Assembly (NCBI GenBank): GCA_009698975.1
Contig: WLPB01000083.1
Location: forward strand, 1-5,340
Reading direction: 5' to 3'
Origin: Actinomycetota bacterium
GTDB taxonomy: Bacteria; Actinomycetota; Actinomycetes; Nanopelagicales; Nanopelagicaceae
Length of the DNA stretch: 5,340 nt
Position numbers and translations under genes: made by a program. Each line of letters starts with the position of its first letter. Position 1 is the stretch's first letter. A model generated the notes under the pieces. The model was not told the DNA's origin. It ran no database searches and saw nothing but the letters and a program-made list of their open reading frames with translations. Shown piece after piece: positions 1 through 4,813 of the stretch.

Positions 1-164
1 GTGCAGCAATCAGACGATGTAATATCGATATTCGATCTGCAATTGTTACCACCCTCGGCGCAGAAGCTATCGACACTCTCTACGTCACCGAAATAGGCGG
101 TGGAGCTCTGAGCGCTGAGCGAACAGAACAAGTCGCTTTAGAACTTTCTGACTCTCTCAAGTAG
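1..164 (+). CDS. glnD: [Protein-PII] uridylyltransferase / uridylyl-removing enzyme GlnD, C-terminal end (5' partial)
   Basis: The open frame enters from outside the window (first complete codon at base 3) and ends at TAG 162-164, giving 53 visible residues. They read as the end of an ACT domain: an IRSAIVTTLG strand, then a DTLYVTEIGGGALS segment, then a helix ending ELSDSLK. This matches the last ACT repeat of GlnD, whose typical form is 'VDTFYVTD..G..L'. GlnD uridylylates and deuridylylates the PII protein (GlnB/GlnK) in response to glutamine; in actinobacteria the related enzyme adenylylates PII. The catalytic nucleotidyltransferase and HD domains lie upstream and are not visible. The neighbourhood supports the call, because many actinobacteria have amt-glnB/K-glnD followed directly by ffh, and here ffh starts 11 bp after the stop. 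Another ACT-domain protein cannot be excluded from this fragment alone, but position and sequence together make GlnD much the best reading. Confidence 0.85.
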   Translation, partial: AAIRRCNIDIRSAIVTTLGAEAIDTLYVTEIGGGALSAERTEQVALELSDSLK

Positions 165-175
165 GCTCTGCAACT

Positions 176-1615
176 ATGTTCGACGCACTCTCATCCAAAA
201 TCGCAGGAGCGTTCTCATCTCTGCGAAGCCGTGGAAAATTATCGGCCAGCGATATTGATGCAACGGTCACTGAAATTCGAGAGGCGCTACTTGAAGCAGA
301 TGTAGCTCTCGCAGTTGCAGATGATTTCTCTGAAAAAGTACGCTTGGCGGCAAAGGATTTATTGCCAACGCTGCAATCAGGCGTTAACCAGGCGCAGGCA
401 ATCTTTGAATTGGTAAATCACGAACTCACTGAAATTTTAGGTGGGGGAGCACGCAGGGTTCGCTTCGCAAAAAATCCTCCCACTGTAATTATGCTCGCTG
501 GTTTGCAAGGTGCAGGTAAGACAACACTGGCTGCTAAGCTCGCAAAATTTTATAAAGATCAAGGTGATACGCCAATACTCGTAGCATCTGACTTACAACG
601 CCCTAATGCAGTCAACCAACTTCAGGTTGTGGGAGAGCAAGCTGGAGTTCCAGTATTTGCGCCGCAACCAGGAAACGGCGTGGGCGATCCGGTCGAAGTT
701 GCTCGTGCGGGTATTGCATTTGCAAAGAGCAAGCTCCACAACATGGTCATCGTCGATACCGCAGGACGTCTCGGCGTTGATGCAGAACTCATGGCTGAAG
801 CATCGGCAATTCGTGATGCAATCAATCCCAATGAAATCCTCTTTGTCGTTGATGCAATGATGGGACAAGATGCAGTGCGCACCGCCGAGGCATTCCGAGA
901 TGGTGTTGGATTCGATGGCGTAGTTCTGACAAAGCTTGATGGAGATGCACGCGGTGGCGCTGCGCTCTCAATCGCCTCTCTTACAGGGCGACCAATTATG
1001 TTTGCATCAACAGGTGAGAAACTTGCTGATTTTGAAATCTTCTACCCAGAGCGCATGGCATCTCGCATTCTTGGGATGGGTGATGTCGCAACACTTGCAG
1101 AGCAAGCCCAGAAAGCCTTCAACCCAGATTCAAGTAAGAAGTTGGAAGAGAAATTCTTAAGCGGTGAAGATTTCACACTCGAGGATTTCCTTGAACAAAT
1201 TGAGGCGATGTCGAAGATGGGAAATATCGGAAAACTTCTCGGCATGCTCCCTGGCGCTGGCGCGATGAAGAAAGAGATTGATAATTTCGACGAATCCGAA
1301 ATAACTCGCACCAAAGCAATTGTTCAATCAATGACGCCAGCTGAACGACGAGATATCAAATTACTTAATGGTTCGCGTCGAGCTCGTATTGCCCTGGGAT
1401 CTGGGCGCCAGGTGTCGGATGTGAATAAGTTGGTAGAGAAATTTAGCGCCGCCGCCAAGATGATGAAGCAGATGCGTGGCGGAAAAGCAGCGATGCCGCC
1501 CGGAATGGCGATGCCGCCCGGAATGGCGATGCCGCCAAGCCCAAAGTTGGCGATGACCCCACCGAAGAAGAAGTCACGCTCAGGAAACCCGGCAAAGCGC
1601 GCTCTCGAGAGCTAG
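176..1615 (+). CDS. ffh: Signal recognition particle GTPase Ffh (SRP54 homologue)
   Basis: This 479-residue protein is the GTPase of the bacterial signal recognition particle. It binds 4.5S RNA and signal sequences of nascent membrane proteins and delivers ribosomes to FtsY at the membrane. The N domain helices occupy about residues 1-90. The G domain follows with the P-loop GLQGAGKTT (109-117), DLQRPNAVNQL (139-149), DTAGR (194-198) and TKLDGDARGG (252-261). The M domain covers about 305-435, with the flexible finger region around MSKMGNIGKLLGMLPG (345-360) and the RNA-binding signature SRRARIALGSG (400-410). After residue 435 comes a low-complexity tail with a repeated AMPPGM unit and a basic end (KKKSRSGNPAKR). 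Length is slightly above the E. coli protein (453). The ATG at 176 gives the standard family N terminus (MFDALSSKI); a weak purine-rich ribosome binding site, AAGTAGG, overlaps the glnD stop. Co-transcription with glnD is likely. Certain by family. Confidence 0.98.
   Translation: MFDALSSKIAGAFSSLRSRGKLSASDIDATVTEIREALLEADVALAVADDFSEKVRLAAKDLLPTLQSGVNQAQAIFELVNHELTEILGGGARRVRFAKNPPTVIMLAGLQGAGKTTLAAKLAKFYKDQGDTPILVASDLQRPNAVNQLQVVGEQAGVPVFAPQPGNGVGDPVEVARAGIAFAKSKLHNMVIVDTAGRLGVDAELMAEASAIRDAINPNEILFVVDAMMGQDAVRTAEAFRDGVGFDGVVLTKLDGDARGGAALSIASLTGRPIMFASTGEKLADFEIFYPERMASRILGMGDVATLAEQAQKAFNPDSSKKLEEKFLSGEDFTLEDFLEQIEAMSKMGNIGKLLGMLPGAGAMKKEIDNFDESEITRTKAIVQSMTPAERRDIKLLNGSRRARIALGSGRQVSDVNKLVEKFSAAAKMMKQMRGGKAAMPPGMAMPPGMAMPPSPKLAMTPPKKKSRSGNPAKRALES
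1490..1536 (+). repeat. 18-bp tandem repeat inside the ffh 3' end
   Basis: The unit GCGATGCCGCCCGGAATG occurs at 1490-1507 and again without mismatch at 1508-1525, followed by an 11-base partial copy (1526-1536). A degenerate trace (GGCGATGACCCC) follows at 1549-1560. The unit is a multiple of three and encodes AMPPGM, so copy number changes add or remove six residues in the methionine/proline-rich tail of Ffh without breaking the frame. It sits beyond the conserved M domain. Confidence 0.9.
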
Positions 1616-1779
1616 AAAACCCCTTCAATTTCTTATTACAGGCTTGGACTGGCAGAATAGGCCACCTGTTGAAGGGCCCTCTACCCCTACAACATCCAAT
1701 CCACCGTCGGATTGATTGAGCTACGCACCCCGCTGTAGTTCGATCACTTGGACAATCGATTATTAGGAGCACCATCACT
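1616..1779 (+). other. Non-coding gap between ffh and rpsP with three inverted repeats (possible rpsP leader)
   Basis: This is by far the longest intergenic stretch in the window and contains no credible gene. Three inverted repeats follow each other: CCCTTCAA 1621-1628 with TTGAAGGG 1669-1676, with a possible inner helix ACAGG 1638-1642 / CCTGT 1665-1669 sharing base 1669; CAATCC 1697-1702 with GGATTG 1709-1714 (6-nt loop); and CTACGC 1721-1726 with GCTGTAG 1732-1738 (one bulged T, 5-nt loop). None is followed by a run of T, so a classical intrinsic terminator for ffh is not supported. The downstream operon encodes a ribosomal protein, so a structured 5' leader is a reasonable inference. I could not fix a promoter: CAGAAT (1653-1658) with TTCTTA (1630-1635) at 17-bp spacing is the best but weak candidate. 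Confidence 0.5.
1765..1769 (+). promoter_or_regulatory. Ribosome binding site of rpsP that supports a TTG start
   Basis: AGGAG lies 10 nt upstream of the TTG at 1780. It is the strongest Shine-Dalgarno match next to any start in the window. Together with the conserved S16 N terminus (A-T-K-I-R-L directly after the start), it fixes TTG 1780 as the start over the in-frame ATG at 1801, which would remove the first beta strand of S16. Confidence 0.85.
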
Positions 1780-2337
1780 TTGGCTACAAAGATTCGTTTA
1801 ATGCGCTTTGGAAAAATTCGTACACCTTATTACCGCATCGTGGTTACAGATTCACGTAAAGCGCGTAATGGTCTCTCAATTGAAGAGATCGGTCGCTATG
1901 TCCCAGGACAAGAGCCTTCATTGATCGAGGTTAACTCTGATCGTGCTCAGTACTGGCTCGGCGTTGGCGCACAGCCAACTGAGGCAGTTGCAGCGCTACT
2001 TAAGGTGACTGGCGATTGGCAGAAATTTAAGGGTCTTCCAGGAACAGAAGGAACACTCAAGGTTCGCGCACCAAAGCCGGCAAAGAGCGTTGCATATGAG
2101 GCAGCTGTTAAGGCAGCAGCATCAGAGCCTGCAGAGGGCGCAACAACTCTTAAGAAGAAGGCGCAAGAGAAGCTTGCTGCTAAGTCAGCACCGGTAGTTG
2201 AAGAGGTAGTTGTAGTGTCCGAGCCAGAGATCAACAATGCTGTGGCAGAGGTTCCAGCTCAAGATGTGACTGCAGATGTTGCGGTTGAGACTGAAGCAGT
2301 TGTCGAAGAAACTCCAGCAGAAACTCCAGCTGAATAA
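1780..2337 (+). CDS. rpsP: 30S ribosomal protein S16 (bS16) with a long C-terminal extension
   Basis: S16 binds 16S rRNA early in 30S assembly, in the body of the small subunit. Residues 1-85 are the conserved core: [19 protein letters not shown] (4-22), DSRKARNG (24-31), EEIGRYVPG (35-43), and the end of the fold at about [12 protein letters not shown] (77-88). The E. coli protein is 82 residues; this one is 185. The extra 100 residues are low in complexity: first a basic, alanine- and lysine-rich part (about 92-138), then an acidic valine-, alanine- and glutamate-rich part (about 141-185) ending in a short ETPA repeat. Actinobacterial S16 proteins often carry such extensions (about 140-165 residues in Streptomyces and Mycobacterium), so this one is at the long end. 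The start is TTG with a good ribosome binding site. It is the first gene of rpsP-khpA-rimM-trmD, with only 2 bp to khpA. Confidence 0.97.
   Translation: MATKIRLMRFGKIRTPYYRIVVTDSRKARNGLSIEEIGRYVPGQEPSLIEVNSDRAQYWLGVGAQPTEAVAALLKVTGDWQKFKGLPGTEGTLKVRAPKPAKSVAYEAAVKAAASEPAEGATTLKKKAQEKLAAKSAPVVEEVVVVSEPEINNAVAEVPAQDVTADVAVETEAVVEETPAETPAE
2307..2330 (+). repeat. 12-bp tandem duplication at the 3' end of rpsP
   Basis: AGAAACTCCAGC occurs twice back to back (2307-2318 and 2319-2330) without mismatch. It encodes the ETPAETPA end of the acidic tail of S16. The duplication is in frame and lies outside the conserved ribosomal fold. Confidence 0.85.
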
Positions 2338-2339
2338 TC

Positions 2340-2579
2340 ATGATTGACGAAGCTCTCGAGCATCTCGTTAAGGGAATCGTAGATAACCCTGACGATGTCA
2401 ACGTTAAGGAGAAGAACGGTCGTCGTGGGGCAACTCTCGAAGTTCGTGTTAATCCTGAAGATATCGGTAAGGTCATTGGACGTAACGGTCGCACAGCAAA
2501 GGCGCTTCGCACAGTCGTAAGCGCAATTGCTGGTCGCAGTGTGCGCGTTGATCTTATTGATACTGACGAACTTCGCTAA
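2340..2579 (+). CDS. khpA: KH-domain RNA-binding protein KhpA (YlqC family)
   Basis: A 79-residue single-domain protein. The KH signature GKVIGRNGRTAKALR is at residues 43-57, with the GRNG (GxxG) nucleic-acid-binding loop at 47-50, followed by a helix and the closing strand VRVDLIDTD. The length is normal for the family (about 75-80). In Gram-positive bacteria KhpA pairs with KhpB (Jag/EloR) as a small RNA-binding complex affecting cell division and cell-wall growth; that role is taken from the family, not seen here. The gene sits directly after rpsP and before rimM, the usual place in actinobacteria and firmicutes. Only 2 bp separate it from the rpsP stop and no clear ribosome binding site is visible, so translation is probably coupled to rpsP. 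Confidence 0.96.
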   Translation: MIDEALEHLVKGIVDNPDDVNVKEKNGRRGATLEVRVNPEDIGKVIGRNGRTAKALRTVVSAIAGRSVRVDLIDTDELR

Positions 2580-2594
2580 TACCGCAAGGCAGCC

Positions 2595-3095
2595 ATGCGC
2601 CTGAATGTAGGTCGTATCGGCCGTGCTCACGGAATTCTCGGTGAGGCAACGATTGAAGTGCGTACCGATGAAGCAGAAGATCGCTTCGCACTCGGATCCA
2701 TTTTAGAGACAGATAGCCACGGTTTATTGACCGTGTCTTCTGCACGTGTCCATAACGGAATTCTCCTTCTTGGCTTTGAAGGCATTTCTAGCCGTAATCA
2801 GGTAGAAGAACTTCGCAATGAACTTCTCTATGCCGATGTAGATATCGATGCCGAGGCCGAAGATGAAGATGATTACCATGTACTGCAACTTATTGGTTGT
2901 ATGACATTTCTTGAAGATGGAAGTGAATTCGGCCCCGTCACAGAAGTCTTGAACTTGCCGGGACAAGATGTCTTATCAATTAAGAGCGCAGATGGCGAAG
3001 TATTGATTCCATTCGTTCGCCAACTTGTTCCTGAAGTTGATATCCGCAACAAGAAGATGACGGTAATTCCACCTGCTATTTCAGGGACCATCTAA
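2595..3095 (+). CDS. rimM: Ribosome maturation factor RimM (16S rRNA processing protein)
   Basis: RimM binds the S19/head region of the pre-30S subunit and helps 16S rRNA maturation in the cytoplasm. The 166-residue protein shows both expected domains. The N-terminal beta-barrel opens with VGRIGRAHGILGE (5-17) and EVRTDEAEDRF (21-31). A very acidic linker (residues 82-93, IDAEAEDEDD) leads into the C-terminal PRC-barrel, YHVLQLIGCMTF (94-105), with GPVTEVLNLPGQDVL (113-127) and IPFVRQLVPEVDI (138-150). Length is normal to slightly short (usual 170-180). The start ATG is preceded by AAGG at 2586-2589 with 5 nt spacing. It lies 15 bp after khpA, and its TAA shares one base with the ATG of trmD (TAATG), which indicates translational coupling. 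The pairing with trmD is conserved across bacteria. Confidence 0.96.
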   Translation: MRLNVGRIGRAHGILGEATIEVRTDEAEDRFALGSILETDSHGLLTVSSARVHNGILLLGFEGISSRNQVEELRNELLYADVDIDAEAEDEDDYHVLQLIGCMTFLEDGSEFGPVTEVLNLPGQDVLSIKSADGEVLIPFVRQLVPEVDIRNKKMTVIPPAISGTI

Positions 3096-3778
3096 TGAAG
3101 ATTGATCTCATCTCGATATTTCCAGAGTATTTGGCTCCTCTTAATCTTTCGCTCCTCGGCAAGGCACAGAGCGCTGGATTAGTAGATATCCAAGTTCATA
3201 ATCTGCGTGATCATGCAGTGGGCGTTCATGGCTCAGTCGATGACACTCCTTATGGTGGTGGTGCTGGAATGGTGATGTCACCAGAGGTGTGGGGCAAGGC
3301 CATTGATCCGATGATGAGCGATGAGAGTGATCTCATTATTCTGACGCCTGCTGGAAAGCTATTTACCCAGCCTGTTGCAGTCGACTTTTCGAAGCGAAAT
3401 CATTTGATCTTTGCATGTGGTCGATATGAAGGTATTGATGATCGCATCCGCCGGCACTACATGAATGATGAATACTCATCTCGCGGAGTTCGAGTTCACG
3501 AATATTCCATCGGAGATTATGTCCTCGGTGGGGGTGAGGTCGCTGCGATGGTCATGATTGAAGCCATCACCAGATTGATTCCTGGAGTTCTCGGAAACCC
3601 AGAATCTCTAACGGAAGAATCACATAACAGTGATGGATATCTCGAGTATCCCAACTTCACAAAACCGGCTTCATGGCGCGGTTTAGAAGTGCCAGAAATT
3701 CTCTTAAGTGGCAATCACGCTGCAATTGCGCAGTGGCGAGCAACACAGGCCCACGAGCGTGCTAAAAAGAATAGATAA
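3095..3778 (+). CDS. trmD: tRNA (guanine-37-N1)-methyltransferase TrmD
   Basis: TrmD transfers a methyl group from S-adenosylmethionine to N1 of G37 in tRNAs with G at position 36, preventing +1 frameshifts. The 227-residue SPOUT-family protein has VDDTPYGGGAGMVM (48-61), the trefoil-knot SAM-binding segments ACGRYEGIDDRI (107-118) and YSIGDYVLGGGE (137-148), RLIPGVLGN (160-168), and the C-terminal tRNA-binding segment EYPNFTKPASWRGLEVP (184-200) with LLSGNHAAIAQWR (203-215). R160 matches the functional Arg154 of E. coli TrmD. The position equivalent to catalytic Asp169 appears to be Glu175 (in LTEESH, 172-177). The protein ends soon after the conserved core, lacking the longer C-terminal tail of E. 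coli (255 residues). The start overlaps the rimM stop by one base. rplS, the common next gene, does not follow. Confidence 0.97.
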   Translation: MKIDLISIFPEYLAPLNLSLLGKAQSAGLVDIQVHNLRDHAVGVHGSVDDTPYGGGAGMVMSPEVWGKAIDPMMSDESDLIILTPAGKLFTQPVAVDFSKRNHLIFACGRYEGIDDRIRRHYMNDEYSSRGVRVHEYSIGDYVLGGGEVAAMVMIEAITRLIPGVLGNPESLTEESHNSDGYLEYPNFTKPASWRGLEVPEILLSGNHAAIAQWRATQAHERAKKNR

Positions 3779-3780
3779 CT

Positions 3781-3798
3781 CGTGAGTAATAGCTCATG
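3781..3798 (+). other. Short hairpin between trmD and the desaturase
   Basis: CGTGAG (3781-3786) and CTCATG (3793-3798) can form a six-pair stem, including one G-U pair, around the loop TAATAG. It starts 2 nt after the trmD stop. No T run follows, so it is at best a weak terminator or a 3'-end stabiliser for the rpsP-trmD message. The upstream in-frame ATG at 3796 lies within its 3' arm. Confidence 0.35.
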
Positions 3799-3803
3799 CG
3801 CCC

Positions 3804-3809
3804 TAGAGT
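3804..3809 (+). promoter_or_regulatory. -10 element of a probable leaderless promoter for the desaturase
   Basis: TAGAGT fits the actinobacterial TANNNT -10 consensus and is followed after 7 nt by ATG 3817. Transcription starting 7-8 nt after the hexamer would begin at or next to the A of the ATG, so the mRNA would have no 5' leader. No Shine-Dalgarno sequence is present before 3817, which agrees. The -35 region (about 3780-3787, TCGTGAGT) is a poor match to TTGACA, common for actinobacterial promoters. The same layout recurs before miaB. Confidence 0.6.
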
Positions 3810-3816
3810 GGCGCCC

Positions 3817-4785
3817 ATGAGCGAAGAGTCAGCAAGAATTCAATCTCGGTTGATCCGCGATCTTGAACCTATTGTCGCTGTCGAACTCGAACGCCACCTC
3901 AAGGTACAGAAGAATTGGTACCCCCACGAGTATGTCCCATGGTCACTCGGGCGCGACTTTGCCGGACCTCTCAATGGAGATGCATGGGATGCTAAAGATA
4001 CAAAGCTGACCGGCATTGCACAGGATTCCTTGGTTCTCAACCTCATGACTGAAGATAACTTGCCGAGCTATCACACCGAGATTGTTCTCTCGATGGGGCA
4101 CGACGGCGCGTGGGGAACGTGGATTGATCGTTGGACCGCTGAAGAAGGCCGCCACTCGATTGTCATCCGAGATTATTTGATGGTGGCACGAGAAGTAGAT
4201 CCGTATGAACTTGAAGACTTGCGCATGGCTCATATGTCTTTGGGATATCAAACACCGTACGAAAATGACATGCTTCATACGATTGCATATGTAACTTTCC
4301 AAGAGCTCGCTACCCGCGTCTCTCACCGCAATACCGGCAAGATAGCCAATGATGAAATAGTTGAAAACATGATGCAACGTATCTCGCTCGATGAGAACCT
4401 TCATATGCTCTTTTATCGCAACACAATTGCAGCGGCTCTCGAACTTGAACCCGATGCAGCTATGCGCGCAATTACAGATGTCGTGACTAACTTCGAAATG
4501 CCAGGAGCTAATATGCCTGGCTTCGGACGTAAGGCAGTTCAAATCGCTTTAGCTGGAATTTATGATCTCTCTCAACATGTTGATGAGGTCATCTGGCCGG
4601 TACTGCGAGCCTGGAAGATTTTTGAGCGAACTGACTTTAAGGCAGAAGGGTTGGCTGCTCGTGACGAGCTTGCACTGTTCCTAGAAAAAATCGCTCGCGA
4701 GGTATCAGTCTTTAACGATAAGCGCGAAGGGTACTTCGACAAGCAGATTGCTCGTGGAATAGAGCCCGTTCGCATCATCAAGTAA
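3817..4785 (+). CDS. Acyl-ACP desaturase (class II di-iron fatty acid desaturase, DesA/FAB2 family)
   Basis: This 322-residue soluble enzyme should introduce a cis double bond into saturated fatty acyl chains on acyl carrier protein, using O2 and reduced ferredoxin, to supply unsaturated membrane lipids. All six di-iron ligands of the plant stearoyl-ACP desaturase can be placed: E79 (in LMTEDNLPSYH), E110 and H113 (in WTAEEGRH, 106-113), E163 (in TFQELATRVSH), E193 and H196 (in LDENLH). The threonine near the oxygen site is kept (T166). No membrane helices are seen, as expected for this class. Mycobacterial DesA1/DesA2 are relatives that feed mycolic acid synthesis; substrate and double-bond position here are unknown. 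The start is set at ATG 3817: the in-frame ATG at 3796 would add MRPRVAP, but it lies upstream of the likely -10 element and has no ribosome binding site. It lies 38 bp after trmD, with no obvious functional link. Confidence 0.93.
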   Translation: MSEESARIQSRLIRDLEPIVAVELERHLKVQKNWYPHEYVPWSLGRDFAGPLNGDAWDAKDTKLTGIAQDSLVLNLMTEDNLPSYHTEIVLSMGHDGAWGTWIDRWTAEEGRHSIVIRDYLMVAREVDPYELEDLRMAHMSLGYQTPYENDMLHTIAYVTFQELATRVSHRNTGKIANDEIVENMMQRISLDENLHMLFYRNTIAAALELEPDAAMRAITDVVTNFEMPGANMPGFGRKAVQIALAGIYDLSQHVDEVIWPVLRAWKIFERTDFKAEGLAARDELALFLEKIAREVSVFNDKREGYFDKQIARGIEPVRIIK

Positions 4786-4793
4786 CTCCCGCG

Positions 4794-4799
4794 TAGAAT
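4794..4799 (+). promoter_or_regulatory. -10 element of a probable leaderless promoter for miaB
   Basis: TAGAAT is a good -10 hexamer ending 7 nt before ATG 4807, the same spacing as TAGAGT before the desaturase. No Shine-Dalgarno sequence is visible in the 21 bp between the desaturase stop and the miaB ATG. A leaderless transcript starting at the ATG is therefore likely. The candidate -35, TTCGCA (4769-4774), lies inside the desaturase 3' end with a long 19-bp spacer and is weak. Confidence 0.6.
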
Positions 4800-4801
4800 A
4801 T

Positions 4802-4813
4802 GCGCCATGGCGC
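4802..4813. repeat. Perfect 12-bp palindrome centred on the miaB start codon
   Basis: GCGCCATGGCGC reads the same on both strands, with the ATG of miaB at its centre (4807-4809). It begins 2 nt after the TAGAAT -10 element, so it covers the predicted transcription start point. It could be a protein-binding site, or a by-product of an ATG followed by the Ala-Arg codons GCG CGC. Confidence 0.5.

Noticed and set aside
593..882. Several overlapping open frames on both strands inside ffh
   Set aside because: They coincide with the conserved G domain of Ffh and have no start context or domain features of their own.
1621..1676. Intrinsic terminator of ffh
   Set aside because: The CCCTTCAA/TTGAAGGG stem has a 40-nt interior and is followed by CCCTCTACCCC, with no T tract, so a classical terminator is not supported.
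1669..1719. Possible leader peptide starting at TTG 1669 (16 codons, ending TGA 1717-1719)
   Set aside because: It has no ribosome binding site, a rare start codon and no run of one regulatory amino acid codon; the inverted repeats explain the same stretch better.
1748..1766. TTGGAC followed by TATTAG as a promoter for rpsP
   Set aside because: The two elements are only 7 bp apart and the second overlaps the ribosome binding site, so this cannot be a normal -35/-10 pair.
1443..1778. 111-residue open frame on the - strand spanning the ffh tail and the intergenic gap
   Set aside because: Much of it is the reverse of the ffh tandem repeat (giving SPFRAA repeats). It has no family features, and its start lies next to the rpsP start.
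3796..3816. Upstream ATG giving the desaturase seven extra residues (MRPRVAP)
   Set aside because: It has no ribosome binding site, lies inside a small hairpin and upstream of the TAGAGT -10 element; the ATG at 3817 has the same promoter spacing as miaB.
3943..4542. 199-residue open frame on the - strand opposite the desaturase
   Set aside because: It lies entirely antisense to a gene with all six di-iron ligands, shows no recognisable domain and has an irregular Cys/His/Ser-rich composition typical of a shadow frame.
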